A stretch of DNA of 37,067 nt from Leptospiraceae bacterium (GTDB lineage: Bacteria > Spirochaetota > Leptospiria > Turneriellales > Turneriellaceae): positions 1-37,067 of the forward strand of contig JAGRNJ010000031.1 in NCBI GenBank assembly GCA_020440825.1, written 5' to 3'. The notes under the pieces are model-generated. The model saw nothing but the letters and a program-made list of their open reading frames with translations, ran no database searches and was not told where the DNA came from. The number at the start of each line of letters is the position of its first letter. Within the stretch, counting starts at the first letter, position 1. The translations under genes were made by a program, and so were the position numbers. This document shows positions 1-8,719 of this stretch, piece by piece.

Positions 1-1086
1 TTCCATACGACTCGCAATATTAACTGTATCGCCCCAGACATCAAAAGTATATCGATTGTTACCAATCACTCCTGCAACAAGAGGCCCGGTATGAATACCT
101 ATTCTTAAATTCCAGTAAGGTAAATTTTTACTTTTTCGAATATTTTTTTGAGTAAGCATTAGAGATCGAATTTCAATCGCCGCACATATAGTATCAATTG
201 CATTAGTAACATTTTTATCTGGTATACCCCCTGCACACATATAAGAATCCCCGATTGTTTTTATTTTTTCAAGGTGGTATCGTTTGCAGATTTCATCGAA
301 TTGACTGAAATACAGATCAAGTTCCTGCACCAGTTCGCCCGGCGACATTTTTTCTGCTACTGAGGTAAACCCGACAAAATCAGTGAACAATACACTTACT
401 TTTTCATACGATCGGGGAATCACCTTTCCTGTTAATTTTATTTCGTCGACAACAGAAACAGGCAGAATATTCTTTAATATTTTATCTGTTTTATCTTTTT
501 CAATCTCAAGAGCCATCTCTGCCTTTTGTGTTGTGGAATAAAAAAAGTATGCCGAAGAAGTCAACATGGCAAGCAGACCACCAAAGAGAATAAAGTATTT
601 CACGTATAAAGGATCAGGATTAATAGAAGCCAGAATTGGCTGGGAAAACTGATACCATAAAAAAATCAGCACAAAACAAGAGATATTTAGAACAGTCATT
701 ACTTTCAATAACCTGTTTTCTTTGGGCGTCAGAAGAAGAAATGGTAAGAAAAATCCAAGTATTAAATAGTAATGATTATTCTGCTGATGTGTAGTTAGCA
801 TACTCAAGGCAACCGCTGCACTCGTCGGCATAAGCAGAATAATAATCTGAGAAAATTGCTGTCGTTTTCTATAATTGAGAAATAGGCTGAGTAAAGAGCA
901 CAGTATGAGAATAATTAACAATATATTGAAAAATATTTTCCATTTTAAAACCAGTGAAAAGATCAGAATCAAAGATAAGACGAGAAATAATCCCAGACAG
1001 ACTCGGTTCAAAAGTCGGTATTTTTTTTCCCTGATAAAACCAAGGCTTTCGGCATCAATTCCTAAATTGCTGATTTTCTCCCACAT
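1..1086 (-). CDS. Membrane-bound class III adenylate cyclase (3' end outside window)
   Basis: Converts ATP to cAMP at the inner membrane. The frame opens with ATG at 1086, runs 362 codons and is cut by the left edge of the window. About six hydrophobic segments fall in residues 30-185, then a charged helical linker (EIEKDKTDKILKNILP) leads into the cyclase homology domain. Visible catalytic signatures are FTDFVGFT (first metal Asp), KIKTIGDSYM (the Lys that reads adenine, and the second metal Asp) and FDVWGDTVNIASRM (adenine-binding Asp plus the transition-state Asn/Arg region). The Lys/Asp pair argues for adenylate rather than guanylate specificity. An in-frame stop lies five codons upstream of the ATG, so this is the first possible ATG, although no clear Shine-Dalgarno is seen. 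It is divergent from the beta-CASP nuclease gene. The last part of the catalytic domain is missing only because of the window edge. Confidence 0.9.
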   Translation of the reverse strand, partial: MWEKISNLGIDAESLGFIREKKYRLLNRVCLGLFLVLSLILIFSLVLKWKIFFNILLIILILCSLLSLFLNYRKRQQFSQIIILLMPTSAAVALSMLTTHQQNNHYYLILGFFLPFLLLTPKENRLLKVMTVLNISCFVLIFLWYQFSQPILASINPDPLYVKYFILFGGLLAMLTSSAYFFYSTTQKAEMALEIEKDKTDKILKNILPVSVVDEIKLTGKVIPRSYEKVSVLFTDFVGFTSVAEKMSPGELVQELDLYFSQFDEICKRYHLEKIKTIGDSYMCAGGIPDKNVTNAIDTICAAIEIRSLMLTQKNIRKSKNLPYWNLRIGIHTGPLVAGVIGNNRYTFDVWGDTVNIASRME

Positions 1087-1134
1087 TCTGCGACGATATT
1101 ATTCAAAGGTATGTTAGAAAAAGTTCTTTTTTAA

Positions 1135-1162
1135 TTGACATATTCAATGCAAAATATATGTT
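1135..1162 (+). promoter_or_regulatory. Candidate sigma70 promoter of the beta-CASP nuclease gene
   Basis: Perfect -35 TTGACA (1135-1140), 16-bp spacer, -10 TATGTT (1157-1162; four of six consensus). The TTG start at 1172 lies only ten bases after the -10 box, so the transcript would have almost no 5' leader. This fits the absence of a Shine-Dalgarno. Inferred by eye. Confidence 0.45.
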
Positions 1163-1171
1163 CTAATCAAC

Positions 1172-2551
1172 TTGAAAGACCGCATACGCCTGCAGTTTCT
1201 GGGTGCCGCCGGTTATGTTACCGGTTCCAGAAGTCTTATTGAATACAACAACACGCGAGTGTATGTTGACTGTGGCATGTACCAGGGTCCCCGGTACATT
1301 GAAGAAAAAAATTACCATCCTTTAGAAACTGCCCCCGAAACTCTCGATGCTGTTATCTTAACCCACGCTCATATTGATCACAGCGGACTGCTGCCTTTGC
1401 TGGTAAAAAAAGGGTTTCAAGGTAAAATTTACTGCACTCCCGCGACTGCAGAACTGTTACAGGTTTTATTACCCGATGCCGGCAGAATTCAGGAAGAAGA
1501 ATTCAAATTTCTAAGCAAGAAAAAAATCAGAGACTTTGAACTCGATGGTCCCCTGTTCAATGAAGACGATGCGAAGAAAGTCTTTGAATTCATAGTACCG
1601 ATCGATTTTAAGACCGCCGGCAAAATAAAAGATATTGAGTTTACATTCTACTGGGCAGGGCATATTCTTGGGGCAGCCGGTGTGCAGGTAAAAGCCGGCG
1701 AGAAAACAATCAATTTCAGTGGAGACATTGGTCCCATTAATTCGATCTTGCACCGGGAGAGAGAAATCCCTCCGCCCGCAGATTTTCTGGTCATGGAATC
1801 TACCTATGGCAAGCGCAAACATGAAAATGAAAATATTGATAAAAAATTTCAAAAGGCGGTAAAGTCAGTCATTCAACGCAAAAGCATGCTCATTATTCCC
1901 GCGTTTGCTGTTGGCAGAACCCAGCTGGTTTTGTATGTAATCTATCGGCTTATGCGTTCAGGAAAGATTCCCGAACTGCCCGTTTTCATTGATTCGCCAA
2001 TGGCTGCCAAGGCTACTCGAATTTATATGCAGTATCCTGAAGAGCTGCAGAAGAATGTGGTGGATGAAGGTTTTCTCGAATTTTTGCACTCCCGCCAGAT
2101 TAAACTGATTGAAGCAGTCGAAGAGTCAAAGCAGTTAAACTATTACAATGGCCCCGGAATTTTGATCAGCGCCAGCGGAATGTGCCATGGCGGTAGAATC
2201 ATGCACCATTTATTCAATCGTATGTGGGATCGACGAAATTTTCTGCTATTCGCAGGTTATCAGGCTGAAGGTACTCTGGGTAGACAGATTCTCGAAGGGG
2301 CATCGCGTGTTAAAATTTTCAGAAGAGAAATTCCGGTGCGCTGCAGTATCGATACCATTAACTCTTTTTCTGCACACGCCGACAAGGTCGGGTTGGTTAA
2401 ATATGCAGAGACTTACAAGGCTTCCCCACCCAAAATACTGTTCATCAATCATGGGGAAGACGACTCCCGTGATGAACTGAAAAAGCAGATTCGTCTTGGT
2501 AAAGACACCAGAATTGAATTACCGAAAAGTGAAGAAGTTTATTATCTCTAG
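1172..2551 (+). CDS. MBL-fold/beta-CASP RNA-processing nuclease (CPSF73/YSH1-like)
   Basis: A 459-residue zinc-dependent ribonuclease of the metallo-beta-lactamase/beta-CASP superfamily, probably cytoplasmic and acting in RNA turnover or processing. The HxHxDH zinc motif is THAHIDH (residues 64-70). Further signatures are GHILGAAG, SGDIG, ESTYG, the beta-CASP segments PAFAVGRTQ and FIDSPMA, ILISASGMCHGGR, and the terminal SAHADK histidine motif. Length matches the short bacterial CPSF-like class, without the long C-terminal domain of RNase J. The start is TTG; no ATG lies nearby downstream and there is no Shine-Dalgarno, so translation may be near-leaderless from the promoter at 1135-1162. 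It stands alone, divergent from the cyclase gene. The family is firm; the exact RNA substrate is unknown. Confidence 0.92.
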   Translation: MKDRIRLQFLGAAGYVTGSRSLIEYNNTRVYVDCGMYQGPRYIEEKNYHPLETAPETLDAVILTHAHIDHSGLLPLLVKKGFQGKIYCTPATAELLQVLLPDAGRIQEEEFKFLSKKKIRDFELDGPLFNEDDAKKVFEFIVPIDFKTAGKIKDIEFTFYWAGHILGAAGVQVKAGEKTINFSGDIGPINSILHREREIPPPADFLVMESTYGKRKHENENIDKKFQKAVKSVIQRKSMLIIPAFAVGRTQLVLYVIYRLMRSGKIPELPVFIDSPMAAKATRIYMQYPEELQKNVVDEGFLEFLHSRQIKLIEAVEESKQLNYYNGPGILISASGMCHGGRIMHHLFNRMWDRRNFLLFAGYQAEGTLGRQILEGASRVKIFRREIPVRCSIDTINSFSAHADKVGLVKYAETYKASPPKILFINHGEDDSRDELKKQIRLGKDTRIELPKSEEVYYL

Positions 2552-2778
2552 ACCTTAGAAAACCCGTTTTTTCGAACTGCCCGTAATTGCCCCGCGCAAA
2601 TTCAGTATATCTAGCTTCCCGTGTTTTCTCCTTACGCAGTTTAATGTTCATCAAACCGATATATGGCGGCGACACCCCAACTTCCAATTTGAATGAAATT
2701 TTTTTACTTTTTGGTTTAATTATAAAAAAAATGCAAAAAACCTGAAACAAAACGACAGTTCCGGGGTATTCCCTAGAT

Positions 2779-3390
2779 ATGAGATCAATAGTTCTTCTGG
2801 CGTCGTTCACAATCTTGCCGTTAAGTGCATCAACTTTTTATATTGATGAAATTGAAATCAACGGGTTCAATGCCCGGGTACGACTCACATTTGAGCAGTC
2901 GTTCAGTTTCTCGAACCGTTCGATTGAAAATTCTGCTGAAAACGACCTGCCGGTAATTTCGAAAAGTGATTATCTGCTGCTGAAATCTGAAAATAGCCAG
3001 TGGCAGGAATTTATCTGCTGGGGAGATCATTATTCTACAGAGTATATGCGACGCCTGGCTGTAGAAAAAAGACTATGGCATGGCCCCTGTTTACAGGTCG
3101 TACAGATTGGAACTCGATTCAAGATCATACGCAGAAAGCAGGCTGCCCTGACAAATTCAGCGTCAGAATTTTATTTCGAAATCAACGCGAAGCCTCATGA
3201 TCAGCAAAGGCCCTCTCTTTCCCGAACATTTTTATTCTCACAACTCGAACCAATATTCCCAGACCTGACAGTGTTCTATCGAAAAGATGGCAGTATACAA
3301 CAGATTAGCTTTCTGGAACAAATTCCTCGCGGACTTACCTTTGCGCGTCACAAAAACGGCAGCATTGTTCTAATCTGGAGAGAGCAATGA
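2779..3390 (+). CDS. Secreted hypothetical protein, first gene of an exported-protein trio
   Basis: 203 residues with a plausible signal peptide (hydrophobic residues 4-17, then ASTFY). I do not recognise a firm family. The segment ISKSDYLLL ... EFICWGDHYS ... LAVEKRLWHG resembles by eye the pattern of lamin-tail-type (LTD) beta-sandwich domains found in secreted bacterial proteins, but this is weak. The stop codon overlaps the next start (ATGA at 3387-3390), so the three genes up to 5551 are translationally coupled. No obvious promoter or strong Shine-Dalgarno precedes it. The 227-bp spacer after the nuclease gene (2552-2778) holds nothing I can identify apart from AT-rich tracts. Confidence 0.7.
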   Translation: MRSIVLLASFTILPLSASTFYIDEIEINGFNARVRLTFEQSFSFSNRSIENSAENDLPVISKSDYLLLKSENSQWQEFICWGDHYSTEYMRRLAVEKRLWHGPCLQVVQIGTRFKIIRRKQAALTNSASEFYFEINAKPHDQQRPSLSRTFLFSQLEPIFPDLTVFYRKDGSIQQISFLEQIPRGLTFARHKNGSIVLIWREQ

Positions 3391-4352
3391 AAAATATTAA
3401 ACTTCGTTTTTTACTGCTTTTCCTGAGTACATTTTCTATTCATGCGAACGGTATCTTGCTTCCCGTGCGGGATGCTGCTGTACTCGAATATTACTCGCCT
3501 TCCCTGGTAAATTCTCAGGCGGCAGGCCTTATAACCATAAATTCATTTCTACACTTGCCACTCGGAAAGGTAGACCTGTGGGGCAGTTTCAGTTCAGGTA
3601 AATACCAGAATCTGTATTCTGAAAATTTACTACGAGCCGCTGCGGGCTATCGTCTACTGCCGCAGATTTCACTACTGGCGGGATATGTGCGTACTGAACA
3701 TAAGCTGCCCGATCTGTCGATTCATAACTTCACCCATGCACCTTTCTTTGCAGGCGATCTTATTCTCTCAACTTTACGGGCTCGAGTTTTATATCAAAAT
3801 CTCAAAAATTATTCGGGATCGCTGGTATACTACGATTCCCGTTGGATCCCTCTCGAATTACAATTTCAATATGAACTCCGTGAAAATGAAGGCACTCTGC
3901 GTTCTGCAATCGCATATTCCTTTTCAAGAGAAGTCGGCAGTCGTCTTGGCTTTGAACCGCATTCGAATTCAACCTTTGCTGGCTTCTGGATCTCACCTTC
4001 TGACAGTTTACGTTTTGATATCGAATTGACGTTACCGTCTCGGCAGAGAGAAGAAGTCTATTCCAGAGTCCAACTTACCTGGAATTTCAGAAGGGAAACA
4101 TACCCTGAAAAAGTTTTCACCGAATCGTTAGTACCGCGGCAAAAAATATTTCGCCGTCGATCTGCTCGAAAAAATATTGAATTTGTCCAAAAGCAAAAAG
4201 CGATACCCTCATTTCAAACTCTAATGCGCTGGGGCATAGCCCCTCTGCAGGCTGCGAAAATAGTGCGGTCACGAGACATATGCTCTGGCAATGAAAAAAG
4301 TCAAGAGATAGCCGCTTCCCATTCCTGGAAGTGTAGAGAGGGCAGCAAATGA
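3387..4352 (+). CDS. Exported, probable outer-membrane protein with a C-terminal HHH-like half motif
   Basis: 321 residues. A signal peptide (basic MKNIKLR, hydrophobic LLLFLSTFS, cleavage near HANG) is followed by about 230 residues of alternating beta-strand pattern rich in Tyr/Phe and short turns (LLAGYVRTEH, LEFQ-type strands), as in outer-membrane barrels. After a basic linker (RRRSARKN, about 250-260) comes FQTLMRWGIAPLQAAKIVRSR, which fits one helix-hairpin-helix unit of ComEA type (LxxxGIxPxxAxxIxxxR). The last 25 residues are Cys/Ser/Lys-rich and do not complete a second unit. A Shine-Dalgarno GGAGAG precedes the ATG, and the gene overlaps both neighbours by ATGA. The HHH reading is an inference; comEC lies just beyond the next gene, which makes a link with DNA handling worth testing. 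Confidence 0.72.
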   Translation: MKNIKLRFLLLFLSTFSIHANGILLPVRDAAVLEYYSPSLVNSQAAGLITINSFLHLPLGKVDLWGSFSSGKYQNLYSENLLRAAAGYRLLPQISLLAGYVRTEHKLPDLSIHNFTHAPFFAGDLILSTLRARVLYQNLKNYSGSLVYYDSRWIPLELQFQYELRENEGTLRSAIAYSFSREVGSRLGFEPHSNSTFAGFWISPSDSLRFDIELTLPSRQREEVYSRVQLTWNFRRETYPEKVFTESLVPRQKIFRRRSARKNIEFVQKQKAIPSFQTLMRWGIAPLQAAKIVRSRDICSGNEKSQEIAASHSWKCREGSK

Positions 4353-5551
4353 AAACTTTTATTTGTGCGTTTTTATTGCTTTTCAGTTCCATGCAGGCCA
4401 GGCAGTTGCGGGTTTTTGCGGGAACCTTAAACACAAATGAGCAGCTAAGGGGTTTCGGAGCCAGTGAGTTCAACGCACAAAATCTCAATGCAGGTGTTAT
4501 GAAAGTAGAGTCGGAAACCCGAGTTTATGCAGAATTTTCATCTCAGTTCTCTGAAACCCATCTGCAGGCTGGTACTTTGAGTACTCAGCTCGACGAGGGT
4601 TTGATTCTTTCTAATGGCGGGTACTTACCCGGCTTCAGTTCCCTGCCAAATAAGCGACCCATTACTGCACAGTTTGGCCAAAGTTTTGGCCTGGCAATGA
4701 TAACCGCATACACTGCCATCAACGAGAATAAAGACCAGATAAGCAGTTATCAACTGGCCATTCTGCCAAGTGGCTTTTTGAATCTTCGGGCAGGGGCATT
4801 GCAGCTTGAGCGAGATCAAAACCGAAACTGGTATCCGCTGGCAGATGTGAGATTGAATTTCAAAGGGTTGGGCAGTTGGCAGTTTTTTTCAACCTGGACT
4901 GGGCAGGGGCTGGCTGATTTTCAAAAATCCCCGGCCACGTCCATGGGATTGAAATACAACTCAAACGGTCAGAATGTAAAGCTGATGTATTTCGAAAGCA
5001 ATCGCAATCCTTTTGCGGCCGGTTTTTATAGTGACCACCGTAAAGCGGTCACGCTCAATATTCGTTTAGGTGAAAAAGAGATCTGGCAATTAAGTGGTGC
5101 ATCAAGAAGCGATGGAAAAAACCATCGTACAAGACATATCTTGTCTGTGTACCAGGTAAATCTTTTTCATTTGTACCGGCAAAACAACTTTCATTTCACA
5201 GGAATCGGAATTCTACCCGGCGAAGGTTTTGGCCCGGTTGGTGCATTCTACTTTCAACAACATTCGCGTCTTGCTTCTATCGGCTGGGGATATTCAAGAA
5301 TCTTTCGAATGGCAATATTTGCCAGCAGGAACCTCGAATTCGGGTCTCCCGCCGATCCCATTTTTTTTCGAGGGATGAATTTTGAATCTTTAAATGAAGA
5401 TCGTGTATTCTCACTCTCAGGAAATGTTATCGGTGCACAACTGCTCGCCAGTTATGATTTCTTTTCCTGCTATGCGATGGCAGGCAAGACCCAAGATCAA
5501 AGCCAGCCATTTCTGGTAAGTCTGCGCTTTTCCCTGTCTTACACATTTTAA
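4349..5551 (+). CDS. Outer-membrane beta-barrel protein, family unknown
   Basis: 400 residues with a signal peptide (MKTFICAFLLLFSSMQA-R) and a long series of amphipathic beta-strands with Gly/Asn turns. It ends in SLRFSLSYTF, a C-terminal aromatic of the kind recognised by the BAM machinery, so outer-membrane insertion is very likely. No named family is recognised; pore, transporter or structural roles are all possible. A Shine-Dalgarno (GAGAGG) sits at 4334-4339 inside the preceding gene and the start overlaps that gene by ATGA. Its TAA stop overlaps the stop of comEC on the other strand, the shared TTAA at 5548-5551, so there is no room for a conventional terminator between the convergent genes. 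Confidence 0.75.
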   Translation: MKTFICAFLLLFSSMQARQLRVFAGTLNTNEQLRGFGASEFNAQNLNAGVMKVESETRVYAEFSSQFSETHLQAGTLSTQLDEGLILSNGGYLPGFSSLPNKRPITAQFGQSFGLAMITAYTAINENKDQISSYQLAILPSGFLNLRAGALQLERDQNRNWYPLADVRLNFKGLGSWQFFSTWTGQGLADFQKSPATSMGLKYNSNGQNVKLMYFESNRNPFAAGFYSDHRKAVTLNIRLGEKEIWQLSGASRSDGKNHRTRHILSVYQVNLFHLYRQNNFHFTGIGILPGEGFGPVGAFYFQQHSRLASIGWGYSRIFRMAIFASRNLEFGSPADPIFFRGMNFESLNEDRVFSLSGNVIGAQLLASYDFFSCYAMAGKTQDQSQPFLVSLRFSLSYTF

Positions 5552-7449
5552 GGGCACACCGGAGTACCGTGAGACATCCATCCATGAAACCCTTGAATTT
5601 CAACTTTACTCTGATAGCCAAACATTACAGGAATTTGTCGCCAGTCTGCAGCCGTATGTTGTTCTTTCTTGCTCAGAATAACCTCAAGGCTTTGACAGGT
5701 GGCCAGCTGATTCATCGACCATTGTTCTAACCGGGCACGGGAGGCAAACAACAGACACCGGTTTTCAAATTGCAGAAGACCTGCCTTTACCAAGACCGGT
5801 TTGATCTCTTCAATTTTGTGAGATGGATAATTCTTTTTGATACTTTCCATGAGAGAATCTGCTGCGCTGATCTTGCGCACATGCGCGCAGGAAATTCTGG
5901 TAAAGTAAGCATCCGGTTTTATAAATTCACCCGGTTCACCAAAAATGTTGATCTCTTGACCTTCATAGATCATGATGCCATACGGGAAAATTTTCTCTGC
6001 GTACTCTACCTTTGTACCCGGCTTCAATACCACAGCGAAAGAAAGCATGCAACCAGAGAGAACTATGAAAAAATATCGCCGCCACCACCATTTACGTCCG
6101 ATTCTCGCAAACAATGCAGGTACAGTAAGTATGATGGTCACAAGCAACGACCAGATCAAAAGTCTGTGATAATCAACCTGAGGCATATAAGATTCATAGA
6201 TCAGATCATGCAATCGACCTGCCATTCGATATACTTCATTGAGATAAAATAATGGTATTTCAAAAATAGAGCTGCTCACAGAAGCCAGTGCGAATGGAAG
6301 ATAGAGAGAAGCAAGGGGAACCAGAAAAAAGTTATACACCAGAGAAAGTGGTTGTACAAATTCAAAAACCAAAACACTGAGAACGGCAGAACCGGCAAAA
6401 GCCGAGAGCGTCAAACCAAGATGTGTTCGCAGCCAGAGAGGGTAATGCTGAAAGAGAATCTGGTAACCCGGCAGCAGCCCCACAATGAATGAGGTTACAA
6501 TAAAAGAAAGTAAAAAGCCGACCGTAAATACAGAACCGGGCTGTACCAGTTCAGAAAAGAGAGCTGCAAAGAGTATAATATACCAGACTTTTGTTTTCCG
6601 TGAGAAAAGACGCAACAGCCAGTAAATTGAGAGAAAAACGAATGCCCTCAGCAAGGATGTTCGAAAATCGAGCAGAATCAGAAAAATCAAAGAAACAGAC
6701 AGGCCCGATATCGCCCCGACTTTTTCAAGTTTCATGAAACGAAACGGAAAAAAGAATAATGCAAACAAAAGCCCCAAATGCAACCCCGAAGCTGCAAAGA
6801 GGTGGGCAATGCCCATTCTTCGATAGGTATTGAGCTCATCATAGGGAATCGCATCTGTGTCGGCCAGTAAGAACCCGGTTGCCAGACTGGGATATCTGGG
6901 CAGGCGATTTTGAATTAAATTTTTCAATTTATCCCGGTATGTTCGAATGATAGAGTACGATGTTTTCTGCTCAAGAAGTTCCTGGTAGCGGCAGTGGTAC
7001 TCAACCCCATGCAGAGTCTCTAAGTTCTGAAAAGCAGAATTTCCGAACATGGCAGAGCGGATGCATTTCAGTTTAATCAAATCGCCGCGACGAAAGGTTT
7101 GATCTGTCGAAAGTCGGGTAACTCGAATGCCAGTTGAATCTGTATCTAAAATCAGAGTCTTGCCAGTAGAACTGCGTATTTTTCCCTCAAGCAGAATAAG
7201 CTTGTCATCTTTCTGATTGCTGTGTGCGAGTTCCTGTTCAGGGTGAGCAAACGGGAATGAAAAAGCCAGAAACCCAGCCACCGCAAGACCGCCGATGGTC
7301 GAAAGAGAAAAATTCAGTTTACTGGGAAATCGCCGCCAAAGAAACCAGGAAAGTGCAATGGCACCAATCGAGATTGCCAGACTCAAAAACGGATAGTGCG
7401 GCCAGAGCCGCACGATCAGAAAACCCGCAAAACCTATCGGTAGAAACAA
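5548..7449 (-). CDS. comEC: ComEC/Rec2-type DNA internalisation channel
   Basis: 633 residues. N-terminal membrane segments (1-65) flank a soluble region of OB-like character (about 80-155). Then comes the Competence domain with its hallmark RMGIAHLFAASGLHLG (211-226) and many transmembrane helices to about residue 475. ComEC forms the inner-membrane channel that takes up single-stranded DNA. Many ComEC proteins end in a metallo-beta-lactamase domain. Here the last 150 residues keep some beta-rich character, but no HxHxDH motif is seen, so a nuclease active site seems absent. The frame starts at TTG, 21 nt after ftsZ, with a weak Shine-Dalgarno, so the exact start is uncertain. It is the last gene of the ftsQAZ operon, an unusual position for it. 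Confidence 0.88.
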   Translation of the reverse strand: MFLPIGFAGFLIVRLWPHYPFLSLAISIGAIALSWFLWRRFPSKLNFSLSTIGGLAVAGFLAFSFPFAHPEQELAHSNQKDDKLILLEGKIRSSTGKTLILDTDSTGIRVTRLSTDQTFRRGDLIKLKCIRSAMFGNSAFQNLETLHGVEYHCRYQELLEQKTSYSIIRTYRDKLKNLIQNRLPRYPSLATGFLLADTDAIPYDELNTYRRMGIAHLFAASGLHLGLLFALFFFPFRFMKLEKVGAISGLSVSLIFLILLDFRTSLLRAFVFLSIYWLLRLFSRKTKVWYIILFAALFSELVQPGSVFTVGFLLSFIVTSFIVGLLPGYQILFQHYPLWLRTHLGLTLSAFAGSAVLSVLVFEFVQPLSLVYNFFLVPLASLYLPFALASVSSSIFEIPLFYLNEVYRMAGRLHDLIYESYMPQVDYHRLLIWSLLVTIILTVPALFARIGRKWWWRRYFFIVLSGCMLSFAVVLKPGTKVEYAEKIFPYGIMIYEGQEINIFGEPGEFIKPDAYFTRISCAHVRKISAADSLMESIKKNYPSHKIEEIKPVLVKAGLLQFENRCLLFASRARLEQWSMNQLATCQSLEVILSKKEQHTAADWRQIPVMFGYQSKVEIQGFHGWMSHGTPVCP

Positions 7450-7470
7450 AGCTTACCCGAGAGGTTACTT

Positions 7471-8688
7471 TTACTTTTGTTTACGCAGATATGCAGGAAT
7501 ATTCAAATCTTCCAGACTTGTATCGAGGTTCGGAAAACTCTGGCTCATATTTGAACTGCCCTGGCTGAACTGGTTTCTCGACCAAGGGGCAGACGGTTCA
7601 GTTTTGGGTGCTGCACCTCCCCGGTTGAGCGGAATAATATGCGGGGTATTCGATGTTTCATTGCGACCTGCAACCACGGGCTCGCTAGAAGCCGTTTCCC
7701 GATCATTTGTATTGCGCACAGGATTGCGTCTAAAGCCGGTAGCAACAACGGTAACAGTAACACTGTCGTCTTTATCAGGAACTTCTGTAAAACCAACAAT
7801 AACATTTGCGTCTTTTGAAATCACTTCATGAATGTTGGTCATGATTTCATTGTACTCATACATACTGAAGCCTGCGTTCGCAGCTACATTGATAAGCACT
7901 GCCTGGGCCCCGTCTACACTTCTGCCTTCTAACAACGGATGATGTATCGCATTCTGCAAGGCATCATGCACCCGGTTTTCACCTTCACCGTCTCCCATGC
8001 CAATGACTGCATCACCGTTATTGCCCATCACAGTACGCACATCGGCAAAGTCAACATTGACATAGCCGGTTGAATTGATAATTTCACTGATACCAATTAC
8101 AGCTCGTGCCAGAACATCGTCCAGTGCCTTGAAGGCAAGCGAGATGGATGTATTGCGGTCAATGACTTTGAAGATCGAATCATTAGGAATCGTAATCAAC
8201 GTATCTGTTTTTTCCCGAAGATTTGACTGTCCCTGGCGGGCAGTTTCCAGTTTGCGGGTACCTTCTGCTTTAAAAGGCATTGTCACCACACCAACTGTCA
8301 AAGCTCCCAGTTCGCGGGCGACCTCGGCAACAATAGGTGCGGCTCCCGTTCCGGTTCCGCCCCCCATACCTGCAGTGATAAATACCATGTCTGCACCCTT
8401 GAGTACATTTTGAATCTTATCCCGGTCTTCCATTGCTGCCTGAGCGCCAATTTCAGGCTTTGCCCCGGCTCCCATGCCCCGCGTGAGTTTTCCACCGAGA
8501 TGAACCTTGAGGTGTGCGGCAGAACGCCTCAGTACCTGCTCGTCGGTATTCATGGCTATAATTTCAACCCCGCCTAAATTCAGTGCGACCATTCTTTCTA
8601 TGGCATTCATTCCGGCGCCACCTACACCCACAACTTTAATTATGGCTGGTGATTTATCTTCTTCAAATGCTAGCATCTCTGCCTCCAT
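7471..8688 (-). CDS. ftsZ: Cell division GTPase FtsZ
   Basis: 405-residue tubulin homologue that polymerises into the Z ring at mid-cell. Visible: the N-terminal nucleotide-binding GVGGAGMNAI, the tubulin signature GGGTGTG (109-115), NDSIF, and the T7-loop NVDFADVRTVMG with the catalytic Asp residues. A disordered Gly/Ser/Asn linker follows, then the conserved C-terminal peptide DLNIPAYLRKQK that binds FtsA. The first ATG is at 8688. A second ATG at 8676 is preceded by an excellent Shine-Dalgarno (GGAGG, formed by codons 1-2 of the longer form), so the true start may be Met5. It lies between ftsA (31 nt upstream) and comEC in one minus-strand operon. Confidence 0.98.
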   Translation of the reverse strand: MEAEMLAFEEDKSPAIIKVVGVGGAGMNAIERMVALNLGGVEIIAMNTDEQVLRRSAAHLKVHLGGKLTRGMGAGAKPEIGAQAAMEDRDKIQNVLKGADMVFITAGMGGGTGTGAAPIVAEVARELGALTVGVVTMPFKAEGTRKLETARQGQSNLREKTDTLITIPNDSIFKVIDRNTSISLAFKALDDVLARAVIGISEIINSTGYVNVDFADVRTVMGNNGDAVIGMGDGEGENRVHDALQNAIHHPLLEGRSVDGAQAVLINVAANAGFSMYEYNEIMTNIHEVISKDANVIVGFTEVPDKDDSVTVTVVATGFRRNPVRNTNDRETASSEPVVAGRNETSNTPHIIPLNRGGAAPKTEPSAPWSRNQFSQGSSNMSQSFPNLDTSLEDLNIPAYLRKQK

Positions 8689-8719
8689 TACTTCTCACGA
8701 CGCCTTGCGACTATCGTCC

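Noticed and set aside
875-1117. 80-residue plus-strand frame
   Set aside because: Antisense to the membrane part of the adenylate cyclase; very basic and without family features.
2445-2810. 121-residue minus-strand frame over the 2552-2778 spacer
   Set aside because: It overlaps the nuclease 3' end and the start of the next gene and shows no coding character.
5770-6252. 160-residue plus-strand frame inside comEC
   Set aside because: Shadow of the comEC membrane-coding sequence, which has clear homology in its own frame.
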